A stretch of 46,066 bases of DNA from Microcoleus sp. bin48.metabat.b7b8b9.023 (GCF_013299185.1 NZ_JAAFKG010000062.1:1-46066), one strand, 5' to 3'; shown: positions 1-9,004, counted from the first letter of the stretch. A program made the numbers and translations. The notes: generated by a model from the sequence alone, not told the origin.

Positions 1-1
1 T

Positions 2-103
2 GGAGCCGAGGTATCGGGGGCATTGGAAACAGTGTCTAGACAACTGGCGATGAAGCTCGAAGATTCCAAGAGCGATCTTGGGAAGCCCGCACTGTATGCG
101 TAG
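2..103 (+). CDS. C-terminal end of an unidentified protein (partial)
   Basis: A reading frame is open from the first bases of the window to a TAG at 101-103 and gives 33 residues ending in GKPALYA. The composition (ETVSRQLAMKLEDSKSDL) is that of an amphipathic helix and looks coding. The gene starts outside the window, so its family cannot be named. A hairpin followed by six T at 323-346 could be its terminator, about 220 bp after the stop. The piece is short enough that chance is possible. Confidence 0.4.
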   Translation, partial: GAEVSGALETVSRQLAMKLEDSKSDLGKPALYA

Positions 104-322
104 CATCAGCGTCGGGAGGATGTCACATAAAACTTCGGCAGAGCTTGGCTTTTCTACACTTACTTATTTCGTCTTGTGTTACTTGAGAAATTATAGCTTT
201 CACAGGAGTGTGCGCTGTGAGAAACCGATATCTACAGACAAGCGAGCTGAACAATTGCAGCACAATCATAAGAATTTGCTATCCAGCATCGATCGCCGGA
301 TAGCTAATTAAACCCACTGTAG

Positions 323-346
323 CGTCAAGCATCCTTGACGTTTTTT
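323..346 (+). terminator. Rho-independent terminator candidate at a convergent gene end
   Basis: A 6-bp perfect stem (CGTCAA, GCATCC loop, TTGACG) is followed directly by TTTTTT on the plus strand. It would stop plus-strand transcripts arriving from the partial gene at the window start. The hairpin overlaps the stop codon and last codons of the minus-strand STAS gene, so the two converging genes share these bases. The stem is short, so strength is uncertain. Confidence 0.45.
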
Positions 347-681
347 ACCGCCTCATCAACCGAAGGCTGCAAAGACAAAAATTTCTCTAAGCGAACCAGT
401 TTAACAGTCTGAGTTACGCGGGGATTTGAGACAATTTGCAATGTCCCTTCCATGGTTTGGGCTTTCTTGACAAGTTGCACAAGTGCGCCCAAGCCTGAAC
501 TATCCACAAAATCTATCTGAGACAAGTCCAAAATTACGTGTTTTGGGCCCTCGTCAATACATTTGCTTAGTACCTTCCGAAAAGTGGCCTCAGAAAAAGC
601 GTCCAGCAGGCCAGTCAAGCGAAATAACTGATGGTTATTCTTGACTTCGCGAGTGCCTCTGAGGCTAACGGTCAGGGTCAA
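325..681 (-). CDS. STAS-domain protein (anti-sigma factor antagonist-like)
   Basis: This 118-residue protein is one STAS domain of the SpoIIAA/RsbV type. The motif IDFVDSSGLGALV (residues about 56-68) carries the serine that, in the family, is phosphorylated by an RsbW-type kinase and dephosphorylated by a PP2C phosphatase. The likely role is cytoplasmic partner switching that controls an anti-sigma factor or another target. The frame listed begins with TTG at 679-681, but an AGGAGG at 699-704 lies only 5 nt before an in-frame ATT at 691-693, so translation may start there, four codons earlier. No anti-sigma kinase is nearby. A second STAS protein lies at 24854-25198 and a PP2C-type phosphatase at 39109-40596. 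Confidence 0.88.
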   Translation of the reverse strand: MTLTVSLRGTREVKNNHQLFRLTGLLDAFSEATFRKVLSKCIDEGPKHVILDLSQIDFVDSSGLGALVQLVKKAQTMEGTLQIVSNPRVTQTVKLVRLEKFLSLQPSVDEAVKNVKDA

Positions 682-698
682 TGACTCAGGAATGACAC

Positions 699-704
699 CC
701 TCCT
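699..704 (-). promoter_or_regulatory. Shine-Dalgarno AGGAGG that questions the STAS start
   Basis: On the minus strand a full AGGAGG lies 17 nt before the TTG start at 681 but 5 nt before the in-frame ATT at 693. ATT starts are rare in bacteria (infC is the classic case), so either the spacing to TTG is unusually long or a non-canonical start is used. There is no ATG in this frame between the upstream stop and residue 1. Confidence 0.4.
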
Positions 705-779
705 AGCTAGGTATGGCTTAAAGTCGAGGCTTCATTATACGAGTTTTTTGGTATTTTGTCTACAGTTTTTTGGTCATTA

Positions 780-1073
780 GTCATCGGTCATTGGGAATTG
801 GGCATGGGTCATGGGGCATGGGGAATTGGGCGAAGCGAAGCGGAGGGATGGGGCATGGGGCATGGGGAATTGGGCGAAGCGAAGCGGAGGGATGGGGCAT
901 GGCATCAGTCATCGGTCATGTTTCGTAATGACTAATAGCGTTCGCGAGCGGGACGCTCGCACTAATGACTGCGGTTCGCGAGCGGGGACGCTCGCACTAA
1001 TGACTGCGGTTCGCGAGCGGGGACCCTCGCACTCTTGACTGATGACTGATGACTATTGACTATTGACCAATGA
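780..1073. repeat. Tandem short repeats between STAS gene and carA
   Basis: The spacer consists of three repeat types. First, the GGGGCATGGGGAATTGGGCG-type unit with GAAGCGAAGCGGAGGGAT is present twice (about 810-900). Second, a unit of about 37 bp is present three times (about 945-1042); each copy holds a perfect hairpin, GCGAGCG-GGA-CGCTCGC in the first, and the third has a mismatch. Third, TGACTGATGACTATTGAC-like heptamer runs lead into the carA stop. Open frames here are by-products of the repeats. Such arrays are typical of cyanobacterial spacers. Confidence 0.85.
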
Positions 1074-2225
1074 CTAAGCTGGTACTTTCTGATTGTCTCG
1101 CATTGACTGAACGAATCGATCGAACAAATAGTCAGCGTCGTGGGGGCCCGGACTGGCTTCTGGGTGGTACTGGACTGAGAACAGGGGCAAGGTTTTGTGC
1201 TTCAATCCGGCTACGGTGCGATCGTTCAAGTTGAGGTGAGTAATTTCTACTTCCGGGACTAGGGAATCAGGGTCGATCGCAAAACCGTGATTTTGGCTGG
1301 TAATTTCTATCTGCTGAGTTAAACCTGCCGGATGATTCAATCCCCGGTGCCCGAACTTCAGTTTAAAAGTTTCTGCACCCAAGGAAATGCCCAGAATCTG
1401 GTGTCCCATACAGATGCCGAACACAGGTTTGTCGGACTTCAACAAAGCTTTCGCCGTCGCGATCCCTTCCGTTACCGCCGAAGGATCTCCAGGCCCGTTG
1501 GACAGAAAAATGCCATCCGGGTTGTATTTGAGAATTGCCTCGGCTGACGTGTCGGCGGGTACAACAATTACCCGACAGCCGTAACTCGCCAAACGGCGCA
1601 GGATGTTGCGCTTGACTCCAAAGTCTAGGGCTACCACCGTCCACATTTCGCCGTTATTTGGCTTAACTGTCGGACTGAACTCCCATACCGCATCTGTGGC
1701 TTCAGACCACTCGTAAACCTCGCGGGTGGTTACTTCCTTCACCAGATTCAGCCCGGCCATGCTGGGGGCGTCTTGAACTTGCTCCAAAAGCTCGGCCTGG
1801 TCGAGAATCACCGTCGAAATGCCGCCGTTAATGGCTCCCACGGTGCGAATTTTGCGGGTCAGGGCGCGGGTATCGATGCCGTAAATACCTGGGATGTCGT
1901 ACTGTTTTAGGTAGTCTTGCAGGGATTGCGAACAGCGCCAGTTGCTGGGTCGGCTGCATACGTTACGGGCGATCGCACCTCGAATTTGCGGCCGTGCAGA
2001 TTCTTCATCTTCGAGATTTACCCCGGTATTGCCCAATTCTGGATAAGTAAAAGTGACAATTTGACCGCAATAGCTCGGATCGGTCAAAACTTCTTGATAG
2101 CCCGTCATTCCCGTGTTGAATACGACCTCGCCGACGACGGTGGCGTCAGCGCCAAAAGACCAGCCGCGGTAAGCAGTACCGTCAGCTAGGACTAGGAGAG
2201 CGGGTTGTGCAGTTGAAAGTGACAT
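1074..2225 (-). CDS. carA: Carbamoyl phosphate synthase small (glutaminase) subunit
   Basis: CarA hydrolyses glutamine and passes ammonia to CarB, giving carbamoyl phosphate for pyrimidine and arginine synthesis in the cytoplasm. The 383-residue protein has the N-terminal CarA domain (early motif FNTGMTGYQE) and a C-terminal class I glutamine amidotransferase domain. Catalytic residues seen: nucleophile Cys272 in GICMGHQ, and His354 and Glu356 in YHPEASPG. I chose the ATG at 2225 because AAGGA sits at the right distance before it and MSLSTAQPALLVLADGT begins the family homology; the frame is open upstream to 2426 but that part looks non-coding. Length matches the family. carB is not in the window. 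argH at 42998-44383 acts later in arginine synthesis but is far away. Confidence 0.97.
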   Translation of the reverse strand: MSLSTAQPALLVLADGTAYRGWSFGADATVVGEVVFNTGMTGYQEVLTDPSYCGQIVTFTYPELGNTGVNLEDEESARPQIRGAIARNVCSRPSNWRCSQSLQDYLKQYDIPGIYGIDTRALTRKIRTVGAINGGISTVILDQAELLEQVQDAPSMAGLNLVKEVTTREVYEWSEATDAVWEFSPTVKPNNGEMWTVVALDFGVKRNILRRLASYGCRVIVVPADTSAEAILKYNPDGIFLSNGPGDPSAVTEGIATAKALLKSDKPVFGICMGHQILGISLGAETFKLKFGHRGLNHPAGLTQQIEITSQNHGFAIDPDSLVPEVEITHLNLNDRTVAGLKHKTLPLFSVQYHPEASPGPHDADYLFDRFVQSMRDNQKVPA

Positions 2226-2453
2226 GGCATCCTTAATTACAGTCGTTTGGTTAATTCTTACCACTGCCTGGGATTTGATGCTAGCCGGCAATATACAGAT
2301 ATTATTGGAATTTGTGCCAGCCGAGGCAGAATGTGTTGGTGCCGGAGTCCAGGGTTGTCTATGCCAAAAGGCAGTTGTCGTTGTTACGATCGAGCTAAAC
2401 TGTTTCATCAAATTACGATCGGTCAATCTCCCTTACCTTTATCTTCCAATTCA

Positions 2454-3104
2454 ATGAAGTCTCTGCCGAACCCTCAAAACCTGCGAAAACCTTTACTGGC
2501 TTTTACAGCAGTTATTTCTCTGAGCAGCTCAATTTTACTTGATACCGCCGTCTACTCTTCGCGAGCGACAGCTCAAGAGAGCGAGGGATGCTTTATGCGG
2601 AACTCCAGCGGCCAAACTGTCAGCTTGAGTCGATCGGTATGCGGTTTTGCCCCTCAAGAATCAACTCCACCCACTGCACCTGCTTCACCTGCTTCACCTG
2701 CTGCGCCTGCTGCGCCTGCTTCGCCTGATACCAAGTCGGGAGTGTTTCTAGTCAAAATTAAACGCCGAGAAGCTAATATCCCAGTCATAGAAGTCACCTT
2801 TAACGGCAAACAAAAGTTTGAGATGATGGTGGATTCGGGAGCCAGTCGCACCGTCATTACACCAGCAATGGCTACCGCTTTGGGGATAGTTCCTAAAGGA
2901 ACCGTGCAAGCAAAAACTCCGAACGGAGAGGCTACTTTTTCTCTCGGCAGTCTTACTTCAATTGAAGCTGGCGGTTTGGCGATTAATAATATAGTTGTAC
3001 CCATCTCCCCAGCACTAGAAATTGGGCTGCTCGGTCACGATTTTTTTGGTAATAAAGATGTGACTATTAAGCAAGATGTGATTGAATTTCGCACGCGAGT
3101 GTGA
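2454..3104 (+). CDS. Secreted retropepsin-like aspartic protease
   Basis: The 216-residue protein begins with a positively charged stretch and a hydrophobic core (LLAFTAVISLSSSILL) followed by ATAQ, a likely signal peptide, so it should act outside the cytoplasmic membrane. A Pro/Ala/Ser linker (PTAPASPASPAAPAAP) encoded by a short tandem repeat at about 2670-2730 leads to a single clan AA aspartic protease domain. The active-site motif is MMVDSGASRTVIT with Asp127; the second family motif is GLLGHDFFG near the C-terminus. Single-domain retropepsin-like enzymes work as dimers. The substrate is unknown. The start at 2454 is preferred because it begins the signal peptide; the frame is open further upstream. 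It is divergent from carA, sharing a 228-bp spacer. Confidence 0.85.
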   Translation: MKSLPNPQNLRKPLLAFTAVISLSSSILLDTAVYSSRATAQESEGCFMRNSSGQTVSLSRSVCGFAPQESTPPTAPASPASPAAPAAPASPDTKSGVFLVKIKRREANIPVIEVTFNGKQKFEMMVDSGASRTVITPAMATALGIVPKGTVQAKTPNGEATFSLGSLTSIEAGGLAINNIVVPISPALEIGLLGHDFFGNKDVTIKQDVIEFRTRV

Positions 3105-3170
3105 AGGAAGAAGGAAGAAGAAAGAAGGAAGAAGGAAGTTCGGCAATGAGCAATGGAGAGCATCCCGTTT
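3105..3170. repeat. GGAAGA-rich repeat with TTCGGCAATGAGCA tail
   Basis: Directly after the protease stop a purine run of GGAAGA-like units (about 3105-3138) is followed by GTTCGGCAATGAGCA. The same composite, purine run plus TTCGGCAACGAGCA, occurs inside the radical SAM coding sequence at about 22870-23020 in reverse orientation. This suggests a dispersed repeat that sits in both spacers and genes. Confidence 0.7.
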
Positions 3171-3511
3171 TTGTAGGGCGAAGCATTCGCGCTAACAATC
3201 TCTCCTATAGTCGATAACATACAGGCGCGAATGCTTCGCCCTTGCGGATATGTTTGCACAATCGGGATGCTCCCTGAGCAATGTGCGGGATTTAACGGAT
3301 GTAACAGATAGAATTCTCGATTACCAAAAAGAGCAATGTGCGGGATTTGACGGATGTAATGGATAGAATTCCCGATGGTTGCATCTGGTGGGTGCATCTC
3401 ATTCTGGCAAGGGCGAAGCATTTCGGCACATAATTTATGAGTGATAATCAGAGATTTACTGCCGAAATGCGAGAGCCCCTAAGAGTATATTTTCATTCAT
3501 GAGATGCACCC
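3170..3511. repeat. Nested palindromes and direct repeats, protease-trpD spacer
   Basis: Three inverted pairs are seen: 17-bp arms at 3176-3192/3225-3241; 11-bp arms at 3418-3428/3460-3470; and 13-bp arms at 3390-3402/3499-3511 that enclose the second pair. Between them a unit GAGCAATGTGCGGGATTT.ACGG is directly repeated (about 3277-3320 and 3330-3376). No gene is seen in 3105-3573. Confidence 0.8.
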
Positions 3512-3573
3512 TGCTAATATCCTTCAATACCTGTTAAATCTCACACATCGATCGCACTGCGGAACTTATTTAC

Positions 3574-4689
3574 TCAACGCAAAAACTCCACCAACTGCTG
3601 CAACTTCAACCAAGATTCACCACTCGATAAAATCTCCTTGGCCAAAGTAACTCCTGCTGCGTGGGAACCGATCGGAATTACACCTCCCACCTGAAAAGCC
3701 AAAGACGCATTCAAAGCAACAACATCCATTTGTGCTGCTGTAGCTTTGCCTTGCAAAACATTCCGCAAAATCTCGGCGTTTTCCTCAACATTTCCGCCTT
3801 TCAATGAGCCGATCGCACTTGGCGTCAATCCTACCTGTTCCGGGTGTAAACTCGTCAGTTCAACCTGGCCGCCCGACAAAACCGCCAAATCCGTCACATC
3901 ACCCAAACCCGCCTCATCCAACTTTTCTCGGCCGTGAACGACTATCGCCAACTCAGTTCCCAACTCGCCCAAAGCTTGGGCAATAGTTGATACCAGACTG
4001 GGATCGAACACCCCGATTACCTGCCCTGTAGGGCGCATAGGATTGACGAGCGGCCCTAAAAGGTTAAAAACAGTCCGCACCTTCAAAGTGCGGCGGAGCG
4101 ACGCTACAGCCTTAAGTGCGGGATGCCACCCAGGCGCAAATAAAAAGGTGATTCCTACTTCGTCCACAGCGGCTTTTACCTTCGCAGGATCGGCGCCCAG
4201 GTTGACTCCGAGTGCTTCCAACACGTCAGCCGAACCGACTTTGCTAGATGCCGATCGATTTCCGTGTTTGGCGACTCGAACTTTGCCCGCAGCAGCCACA
4301 AAGGCTACAGCAGTGGAAATGTTAAATGTGGACGCACCATCGCCGCCGGTGCCGCAAGTATCAATTAATTTGAGATTCGAGATGGGAGATTGGCGATCGA
4401 CAATGCTCTGGGACTCGCCCGTCAGGGACTGAGACTGCAATACCTGAGCCATTCCTGCTAATTCTGAGGCCGAGATGCCTTTGGCTTGGAGGGCTGCTAA
4501 AATGGCTCCTGAAAGCACGGGGGGTATGGCTTCTGCCAGCCATCCCTGCATTAAGTCGGCGGCTTGGGCGTGGGAGAGAGATTGTCTGTCTAACAGTTGT
4601 TGCAGCAGGGCTGGCCACAGGGGAGAGTCCGCTGTCAAAGTTGAAGCTGCGGATATATCTGCTGTTGTAAGTACGGGAGAATCAGTCAT
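3574..4689 (-). CDS. trpD: Anthranilate phosphoribosyltransferase
   Basis: TrpD transfers the phosphoribosyl group of PRPP to anthranilate in tryptophan synthesis. The 371-residue protein has the N-terminal helical domain and the PRPP-binding motifs: CGTGGDGAS (residues 112-120), STFNIST and KHGNRSASS (141-149). The ATG at 4689 (MTDSPVLTT) is preferred because the open stretch upstream to 4800 resembles no TrpD; no clear Shine-Dalgarno is visible. One oddity: residues about 93-109, just before the glycine motif, include DRQSPISNLK, encoded by a TTTGAGATT-type repeat (4367-4400) also found in spacers, where most TrpD proteins go directly into LIDTCGTGGD. No other trp gene is adjacent, as is usual for dispersed cyanobacterial trp genes. 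Confidence 0.96.
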   Translation of the reverse strand: MTDSPVLTTADISAASTLTADSPLWPALLQQLLDRQSLSHAQAADLMQGWLAEAIPPVLSGAILAALQAKGISASELAGMAQVLQSQSLTGESQSIVDRQSPISNLKLIDTCGTGGDGASTFNISTAVAFVAAAGKVRVAKHGNRSASSKVGSADVLEALGVNLGADPAKVKAAVDEVGITFLFAPGWHPALKAVASLRRTLKVRTVFNLLGPLVNPMRPTGQVIGVFDPSLVSTIAQALGELGTELAIVVHGREKLDEAGLGDVTDLAVLSGGQVELTSLHPEQVGLTPSAIGSLKGGNVEENAEILRNVLQGKATAAQMDVVALNASLAFQVGGVIPIGSHAAGVTLAKEILSSGESWLKLQQLVEFLR

Positions 4690-5729
4690 GTAGCGACGAT
4701 GAATTGTTTGCTGGGTGGGCTTTTTGATGTCGGGCATGGGCCGAGTGTCGATCGGGATTTTACCAGAGTTGCTGCCGACATTTGGCGCGCCCTGACCCAA
4801 ATTTTTGCCGAAATGACAGCATGGCTACAGAATTTATTCCAAGAAACTAACTCAATATGAATTTTTTGATACAACAATGCTCCCTCGGATTGTGACAATT
4901 TTAGACAAGGGCCTCATCTACTAAAGAGCGATCGACCGTCAGCTATATAATCTGCCAGCAAAAATCAATGCAGTCCTGGACGCAACTGGCACTCTTCTAG
5001 GAGTTAATTTTTAGGTACGTGTGTTCCGATTGAACCCTCTTTAAGAGCGCTCAAGCGCAACAACATACCTTTTAATGTGACATTTACGTAAGTCCTACAA
5101 TGATAACTGGCAGCATTAGTGGCAACCATTCAGCTAGAGTGGCGGATTACTTGCAGCAAGTTAGCCGTAGCACCGGCTGCAAGCGGGACGCCATCGGGCG
5201 ATCGTCTAAAAAATCAGCAGTTGGTACTGTACTTCCAAGCTATTCACCAAACAGTCACAGCCGAAACTGGAAAAAACAGTTTGCAGCTAATTTCAGGATG
5301 TACAATTATTCCTCATTTATTCAGGAAGCTTTTAACAGACGAGTTTGGATCGAACGATCGCAACTTTCAGCAGATTGATTGGCAAATCCGATTTTGACAG
5401 TCATTTGTAGCTCAAAATAAAATAGACCCGACTGGTTAAACTTTCGTAACTCTACTAACAACTAACGGCGCAGTAGATGAAGTCAATAAATACAGCAGTG
5501 TCCGGAGAATCTCAGACTCTAGCCGTTCTCGATTGGATCCAATACACATATTCTGTAGGGACACAACACAGCGTTGTGTCCTGATATGTGTTGCAACCAA
5601 TTAAGGCTTGACAACAACGATCGCACGGCTCGGCGGTGGATTTATCGACTTGGCGATCCAGCATCTATACTACTAACAGACACTCAACAATATTGAATCT
5701 TTCACAAAAACACACCAGGGTATTCAAAA
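4690..5729. other. 1-kb spacer between trpD and the PAS kinase; no convincing gene
   Basis: It must contain the trpD promoter (minus strand) and that of the kinase gene (plus strand). Two overlapping open frames at 5100-5378 and 5119-5397 give 92 residues each. The second ends in a stretch (LYFQAIHQTVTAETGKN, later LFRKLLTDEF) that looks mildly protein-like and might be a remnant, but I recognise no family and there is no ribosome binding site. Several CGATCG words and one cruciform (5532-5601) are present. Confidence 0.55.
5532..5601. repeat. Long cruciform element upstream of the PAS kinase
   Basis: The inner stem is perfect, GGACACAAC (5559-5567) with GTTGTGTCC (5573-5581). Outer arms ATTGGATCCAATACACATA and TATGTGTTGCAACCAAT extend the pairing with small gaps. 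No T-run follows, so it looks like a dispersed palindromic element rather than a terminator. Confidence 0.7.
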
Positions 5730-8700
5730 ATGGCACACCAAAAATTAGCAAACAAAACGAACGACTGTAAATTAGAAAATAAAACGATAGAATGCCTGAA
5801 TATAGAGGAGGCACTGCACCAAATGGAAGCAAAATATCAGAGTATGTTTGAAAATGCTGTTTCCGGCATTTTCCAAACAACCCATGACGGTCGCTACATC
5901 AGCGCTAACCCAGCTTTGGCTCGCATCTACGGATATAATTCTGCCGAAGAATTGATGGACAGTCTGACTAATATTAGCGATCAGCTTTACGTCAATCCCG
6001 ATCGCCGCAATGATTTTATTTCTGCTTTGCAAGCAAAAGGCATCGTGTCAGATTTTGAGTCGCAGATTTATCGCAGAGATGGAACAGTAATTTGGATCGC
6101 GGAAAATGCCCGCGCAGTCCGCAACCCAGGCGGTCAATTGCTCTACTACGAAGGTTTTGTCGAAGATATTACCCAGCGCAAAAATGCCGAATCTAGGCTT
6201 AGAGAAAGTGAAGAGCGCCTGCGAATGGTAATTGAAGGTGTTAAAGATTATGCTATATTCATGCTAGATACTAAGGGGTATGTAGCAAGCTGGAATTCGG
6301 GAGCCAAAAGAATTTTGGGGTATGAATCTAGCGAAATAGTTGGGAAAAATTCTGAATGCTTTTATACGCCTGAAGATATTGCAATTGGCAAACCCCAAGA
6401 AAAATTAATCACAGCTAGCGAAAGAGGTAGATATCAAAGTGAAGGCTACCGGTTCCGCCAAAATGGCTCCCGATTTTGGGCGAAGATTATTGTGACTCCT
6501 TTGCGGGATGAAAGCGGAGAGTTACAGGGCTTTTCTCAAGTAATGCAGGACATTACTACGCAAAAGCAGGCTGGAGAAGAAAGAATGCAGTTGATTGCTT
6601 CTTTGCAAGCTTCAGAAAAAAAGTTTCGCACTCTGTACGAATCGACGACAGATGCGGTAATGCTGCTAGACGAAAAGAGTTTTTTAGATTGCAATCCGGC
6701 TACTTTAACTTTATTTGGATGCAGCAGTGAATCGGAGTTTTGTGGCAAGCATCCTTCGGAATTTAGCCCGCGGCTGCAACCGAACGGGCAAGATTCTATG
6801 AGTCTTTCTCTAGAGCGAATTAATACGGCTATGGAAACAGGAAATAGTCGTTTTGACTGGGTACACTGCCGTTTGGACGGTTCAGAGTTTCCGGCGGAAG
6901 TGCTGTTAACTTCTATGGATATCGGCGGCAAAATGCGGCTGCAAGCCGTGGTGCGCGATATCACTTATCGGGTGGAGGCAGAGGTTGCTCTGAAGCAGGC
7001 TAACGAGGTATTGGAATGCCGGGTTAAAGAGCGGACAAGTCAGTTGGAAGAAGCTATTAAAAGGTTGAGTTTGTCGGAGGAAAAGTTTTCTAAGGCTTTT
7101 CGATCGAGTCCAGATCCAATGACTATTACTACTTTTGCTGAGGGTCGTTTTATAGAAGCTAATGATAGTTTTTTATCGATAACTGGTTACAGTTTAGAAG
7201 AAATGACCTGCAATACAGTAGCGGGATTAAATATTTGGGTAAAGCCTCAAAACAGACTTGATTTTAGGCAATTGCTGCAAGTACAGGGTGTTGTTCGCAA
7301 CGCCGAATGCGAATTTCGGGTGAAGTCGGGATCGGTGGTGGTGTGTTTGGTGTCAGCCGAATTGATTCATTTGGAGGGGGAACTCTGCGTGCTCGTGGTG
7401 ATGACAGATATTACCGATCGCAAACACGCAGAAGAAGCCCTGCGGGAAAGCCAGCGCGCCTTGTCTACCCTAATGAGCAATTTGCCGGGGATGGCCTACC
7501 GCTTTCGCAACGATGCCGATCGCAGTATGGAGTTTGTCAGCGAAGGCTGCTATCAATTATCCGGCTATTCTCCCGAAGAATTTATCGGCACTCCGCAAGT
7601 TTCTCTCTCGGAATTGACTCACCCGGACGATCGCGAAATCTTCTGTAATGCCGTAGAAATTGCCCTGCGAGAAAATCGACCATATCAGTTAAACTACCGC
7701 ATAACTTCTAAAAACGGCGAATTAAAATGGGTTTGGGAGCAAGGTTTGGGAGTATATTCCGACTCAGGCGAATTGCTCGCCTTGGAAGGGTTAATTACTG
7801 ATATTTCCGAACAAAAACGCAGCGAGGAAGCTTTGCTGCGATCGCAAACCGAGTTAACCCAGCAAAAACTTCAGCTCGAATATACTTTACAGGAATTGCA
7901 GCAAACTCAAGCAGTATTAATTCACACCGAGAAAATGTCTACCCTCGGTCAAATGGTAGCCGGTGTTGCTCACGAAATTAACAATCCCGTTAGTAGCGTT
8001 TGCGGCAATCTCGTCCACATAGGTCACTATACCGAAGATTTGCTGAATTTGATCGAGATGTATCAGGAACACTGCCCGCAGCCGCCGGCATCAATTCAAC
8101 AGAAAATTGAGGATATCGAGCTAGATTTTCTCTTAGAAGATTTGCCAAAAGCGATCTCTTCGATGCAGATTGGAGCCGATCGCATTCGGGAAATTGTGCG
8201 ATCGCTCAGAAATTTCTCTCGCAAAGACGATTCTCAAATGACCAAGGTTAATCTACACGAAGGCATTGAAGGCACGCTGTTAATCCTGCAAAGCCGCCTG
8301 AGAGCCCGAGACAACTATCCCGAAATTGCCGTAATTAAAGAATATGGCAACTTGCCTTTAGTTGAGTGCTATTCCGGTAAAATCAATCAGGTGTTTATGA
8401 ATTTGATCGGAAATGCGATCGACGCGATCGAGGAATACAACGCAGGGCGATCGGCTCTCGAAGCCAAAGCTAACCGCAGCAAGATTAAAATTAAGACGGA
8501 AGTCCAAAACTCCAATGCTGTAATTCGGGTTTCTGACAACGGCCCCGGTATGCCCGAAAAAGTTTGCCAGCAATTATTCGAGGCCTTTTTTACCACCAAA
8601 CCCGCAGGCAAAGGCACCGGTTTGGGCCTGTCCATTTCCTACAAAGTCCTCCAAGAACACGGCGGGATGCTGACTTGCGTGTCTGCACAGGGCCAAGGAG

Positions 8701-8744
8701 CCGAATTTATCATCGAAATGCCGATCGAGCAAATTAGTGTGTAA
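5730..8744 (+). CDS. Multi-PAS sensor histidine kinase
   Basis: A 1004-residue kinase predicted to be soluble: no membrane segment is seen. Five PAS/PAC units run in order at about 25-150, 155-278, 290-415, 445-570 and 575-705, each ending in a D-I-T or D-I-S motif such as VEDITQRKNAE. A coiled coil (about 415-445, 700-740) precedes the dimerisation domain with phospho-acceptor His748 in AGVAHEINNP. The ATPase domain has the N box (NLIGNAIDAIEEY), G1 (VSDNGPGMP), F box (FEAFFTTKP) and G2 (GKGTGLGLS). All catalytic motifs are intact. It has no receiver of its own, so it should phosphorylate a separate regulator; the receivers at 10815-11210 and in 9005-10774 are the nearest but are convergent with it, so pairing is a guess. 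The ligands of the PAS domains are unknown. Confidence 0.93.
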   Translation: MAHQKLANKTNDCKLENKTIECLNIEEALHQMEAKYQSMFENAVSGIFQTTHDGRYISANPALARIYGYNSAEELMDSLTNISDQLYVNPDRRNDFISALQAKGIVSDFESQIYRRDGTVIWIAENARAVRNPGGQLLYYEGFVEDITQRKNAESRLRESEERLRMVIEGVKDYAIFMLDTKGYVASWNSGAKRILGYESSEIVGKNSECFYTPEDIAIGKPQEKLITASERGRYQSEGYRFRQNGSRFWAKIIVTPLRDESGELQGFSQVMQDITTQKQAGEERMQLIASLQASEKKFRTLYESTTDAVMLLDEKSFLDCNPATLTLFGCSSESEFCGKHPSEFSPRLQPNGQDSMSLSLERINTAMETGNSRFDWVHCRLDGSEFPAEVLLTSMDIGGKMRLQAVVRDITYRVEAEVALKQANEVLECRVKERTSQLEEAIKRLSLSEEKFSKAFRSSPDPMTITTFAEGRFIEANDSFLSITGYSLEEMTCNTVAGLNIWVKPQNRLDFRQLLQVQGVVRNAECEFRVKSGSVVVCLVSAELIHLEGELCVLVVMTDITDRKHAEEALRESQRALSTLMSNLPGMAYRFRNDADRSMEFVSEGCYQLSGYSPEEFIGTPQVSLSELTHPDDREIFCNAVEIALRENRPYQLNYRITSKNGELKWVWEQGLGVYSDSGELLALEGLITDISEQKRSEEALLRSQTELTQQKLQLEYTLQELQQTQAVLIHTEKMSTLGQMVAGVAHEINNPVSSVCGNLVHIGHYTEDLLNLIEMYQEHCPQPPASIQQKIEDIELDFLLEDLPKAISSMQIGADRIREIVRSLRNFSRKDDSQMTKVNLHEGIEGTLLILQSRLRARDNYPEIAVIKEYGNLPLVECYSGKINQVFMNLIGNAIDAIEEYNAGRSALEAKANRSKIKIKTEVQNSNAVIRVSDNGPGMPEKVCQQLFEAFFTTKPAGKGTGLGLSISYKVLQEHGGMLTCVSAQGQGAEFIIEMPIEQISV

Positions 8745-9004
8745 GAAGCCCCGGCGATTAGAAATCGCGACTACACAAACGATGTCCGCCTCCGCGGACG
8801 AAGAGGGTATTCACCAGATGAGAAATCATCGTTTGAAATCCTTAACCCGCGGAGGCGGGTTTGGTTTGTGTAGACGCGGTTTCAACCGCCGGGTGATTGA
8901 TTTGCCATGCGATGACATCCCAATGATTATATCCCAATTTAGAAATCCCGGCGATTGGAAATCGCGTCTACACTGCCAACTGTCAACTTTCAACTCTCAA
9001 CTAA
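8745..9004. repeat. Imperfect palindromic element at a convergent gene boundary
   Basis: CCCGGCGATTAGAAATCGCG and CTACACAAACGATGTCCGCC pair imperfectly with downstream GGCGGGTTTGGTTTGTGTAG and CGCGGTTTCAACCGCCGGG (about 8748-8902). A further copy of the CCCGGCGATTGGAAATCGCGTCTACACT edge follows at about 8946-8973. The element fills the space between the convergent PAS kinase and cyclase genes. No gene is seen. Confidence 0.75.

Noticed and set aside
78..311. 77-residue open frame on the plus strand near the window start
   Set aside because: It overlaps the more protein-like frame ending at 103, has no ribosome binding site and no family features.
811..1038. 75-residue frame in the STAS-carA spacer
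   Set aside because: It is a translation of tandem repeats (GHGELGEAKRRDGAWG), not a gene.
2226..2426. 67-codon N-terminal extension of carA
   Set aside because: AAGGA and family homology support the ATG at 2225; the upstream part is the divergent promoter region.
3105..3511. CRISPR-like array, because of repeated blocks
   Set aside because: Repeats are irregular in length and spacing, with palindromes and simple runs; no constant repeat-spacer pattern and no cas genes.
5100..5397. Two overlapping 92-residue frames between trpD and the PAS kinase
   Set aside because: No recognised family, no ribosome binding site, mutually overlapping; at most a decayed remnant, so mentioned only in the spacer entry.
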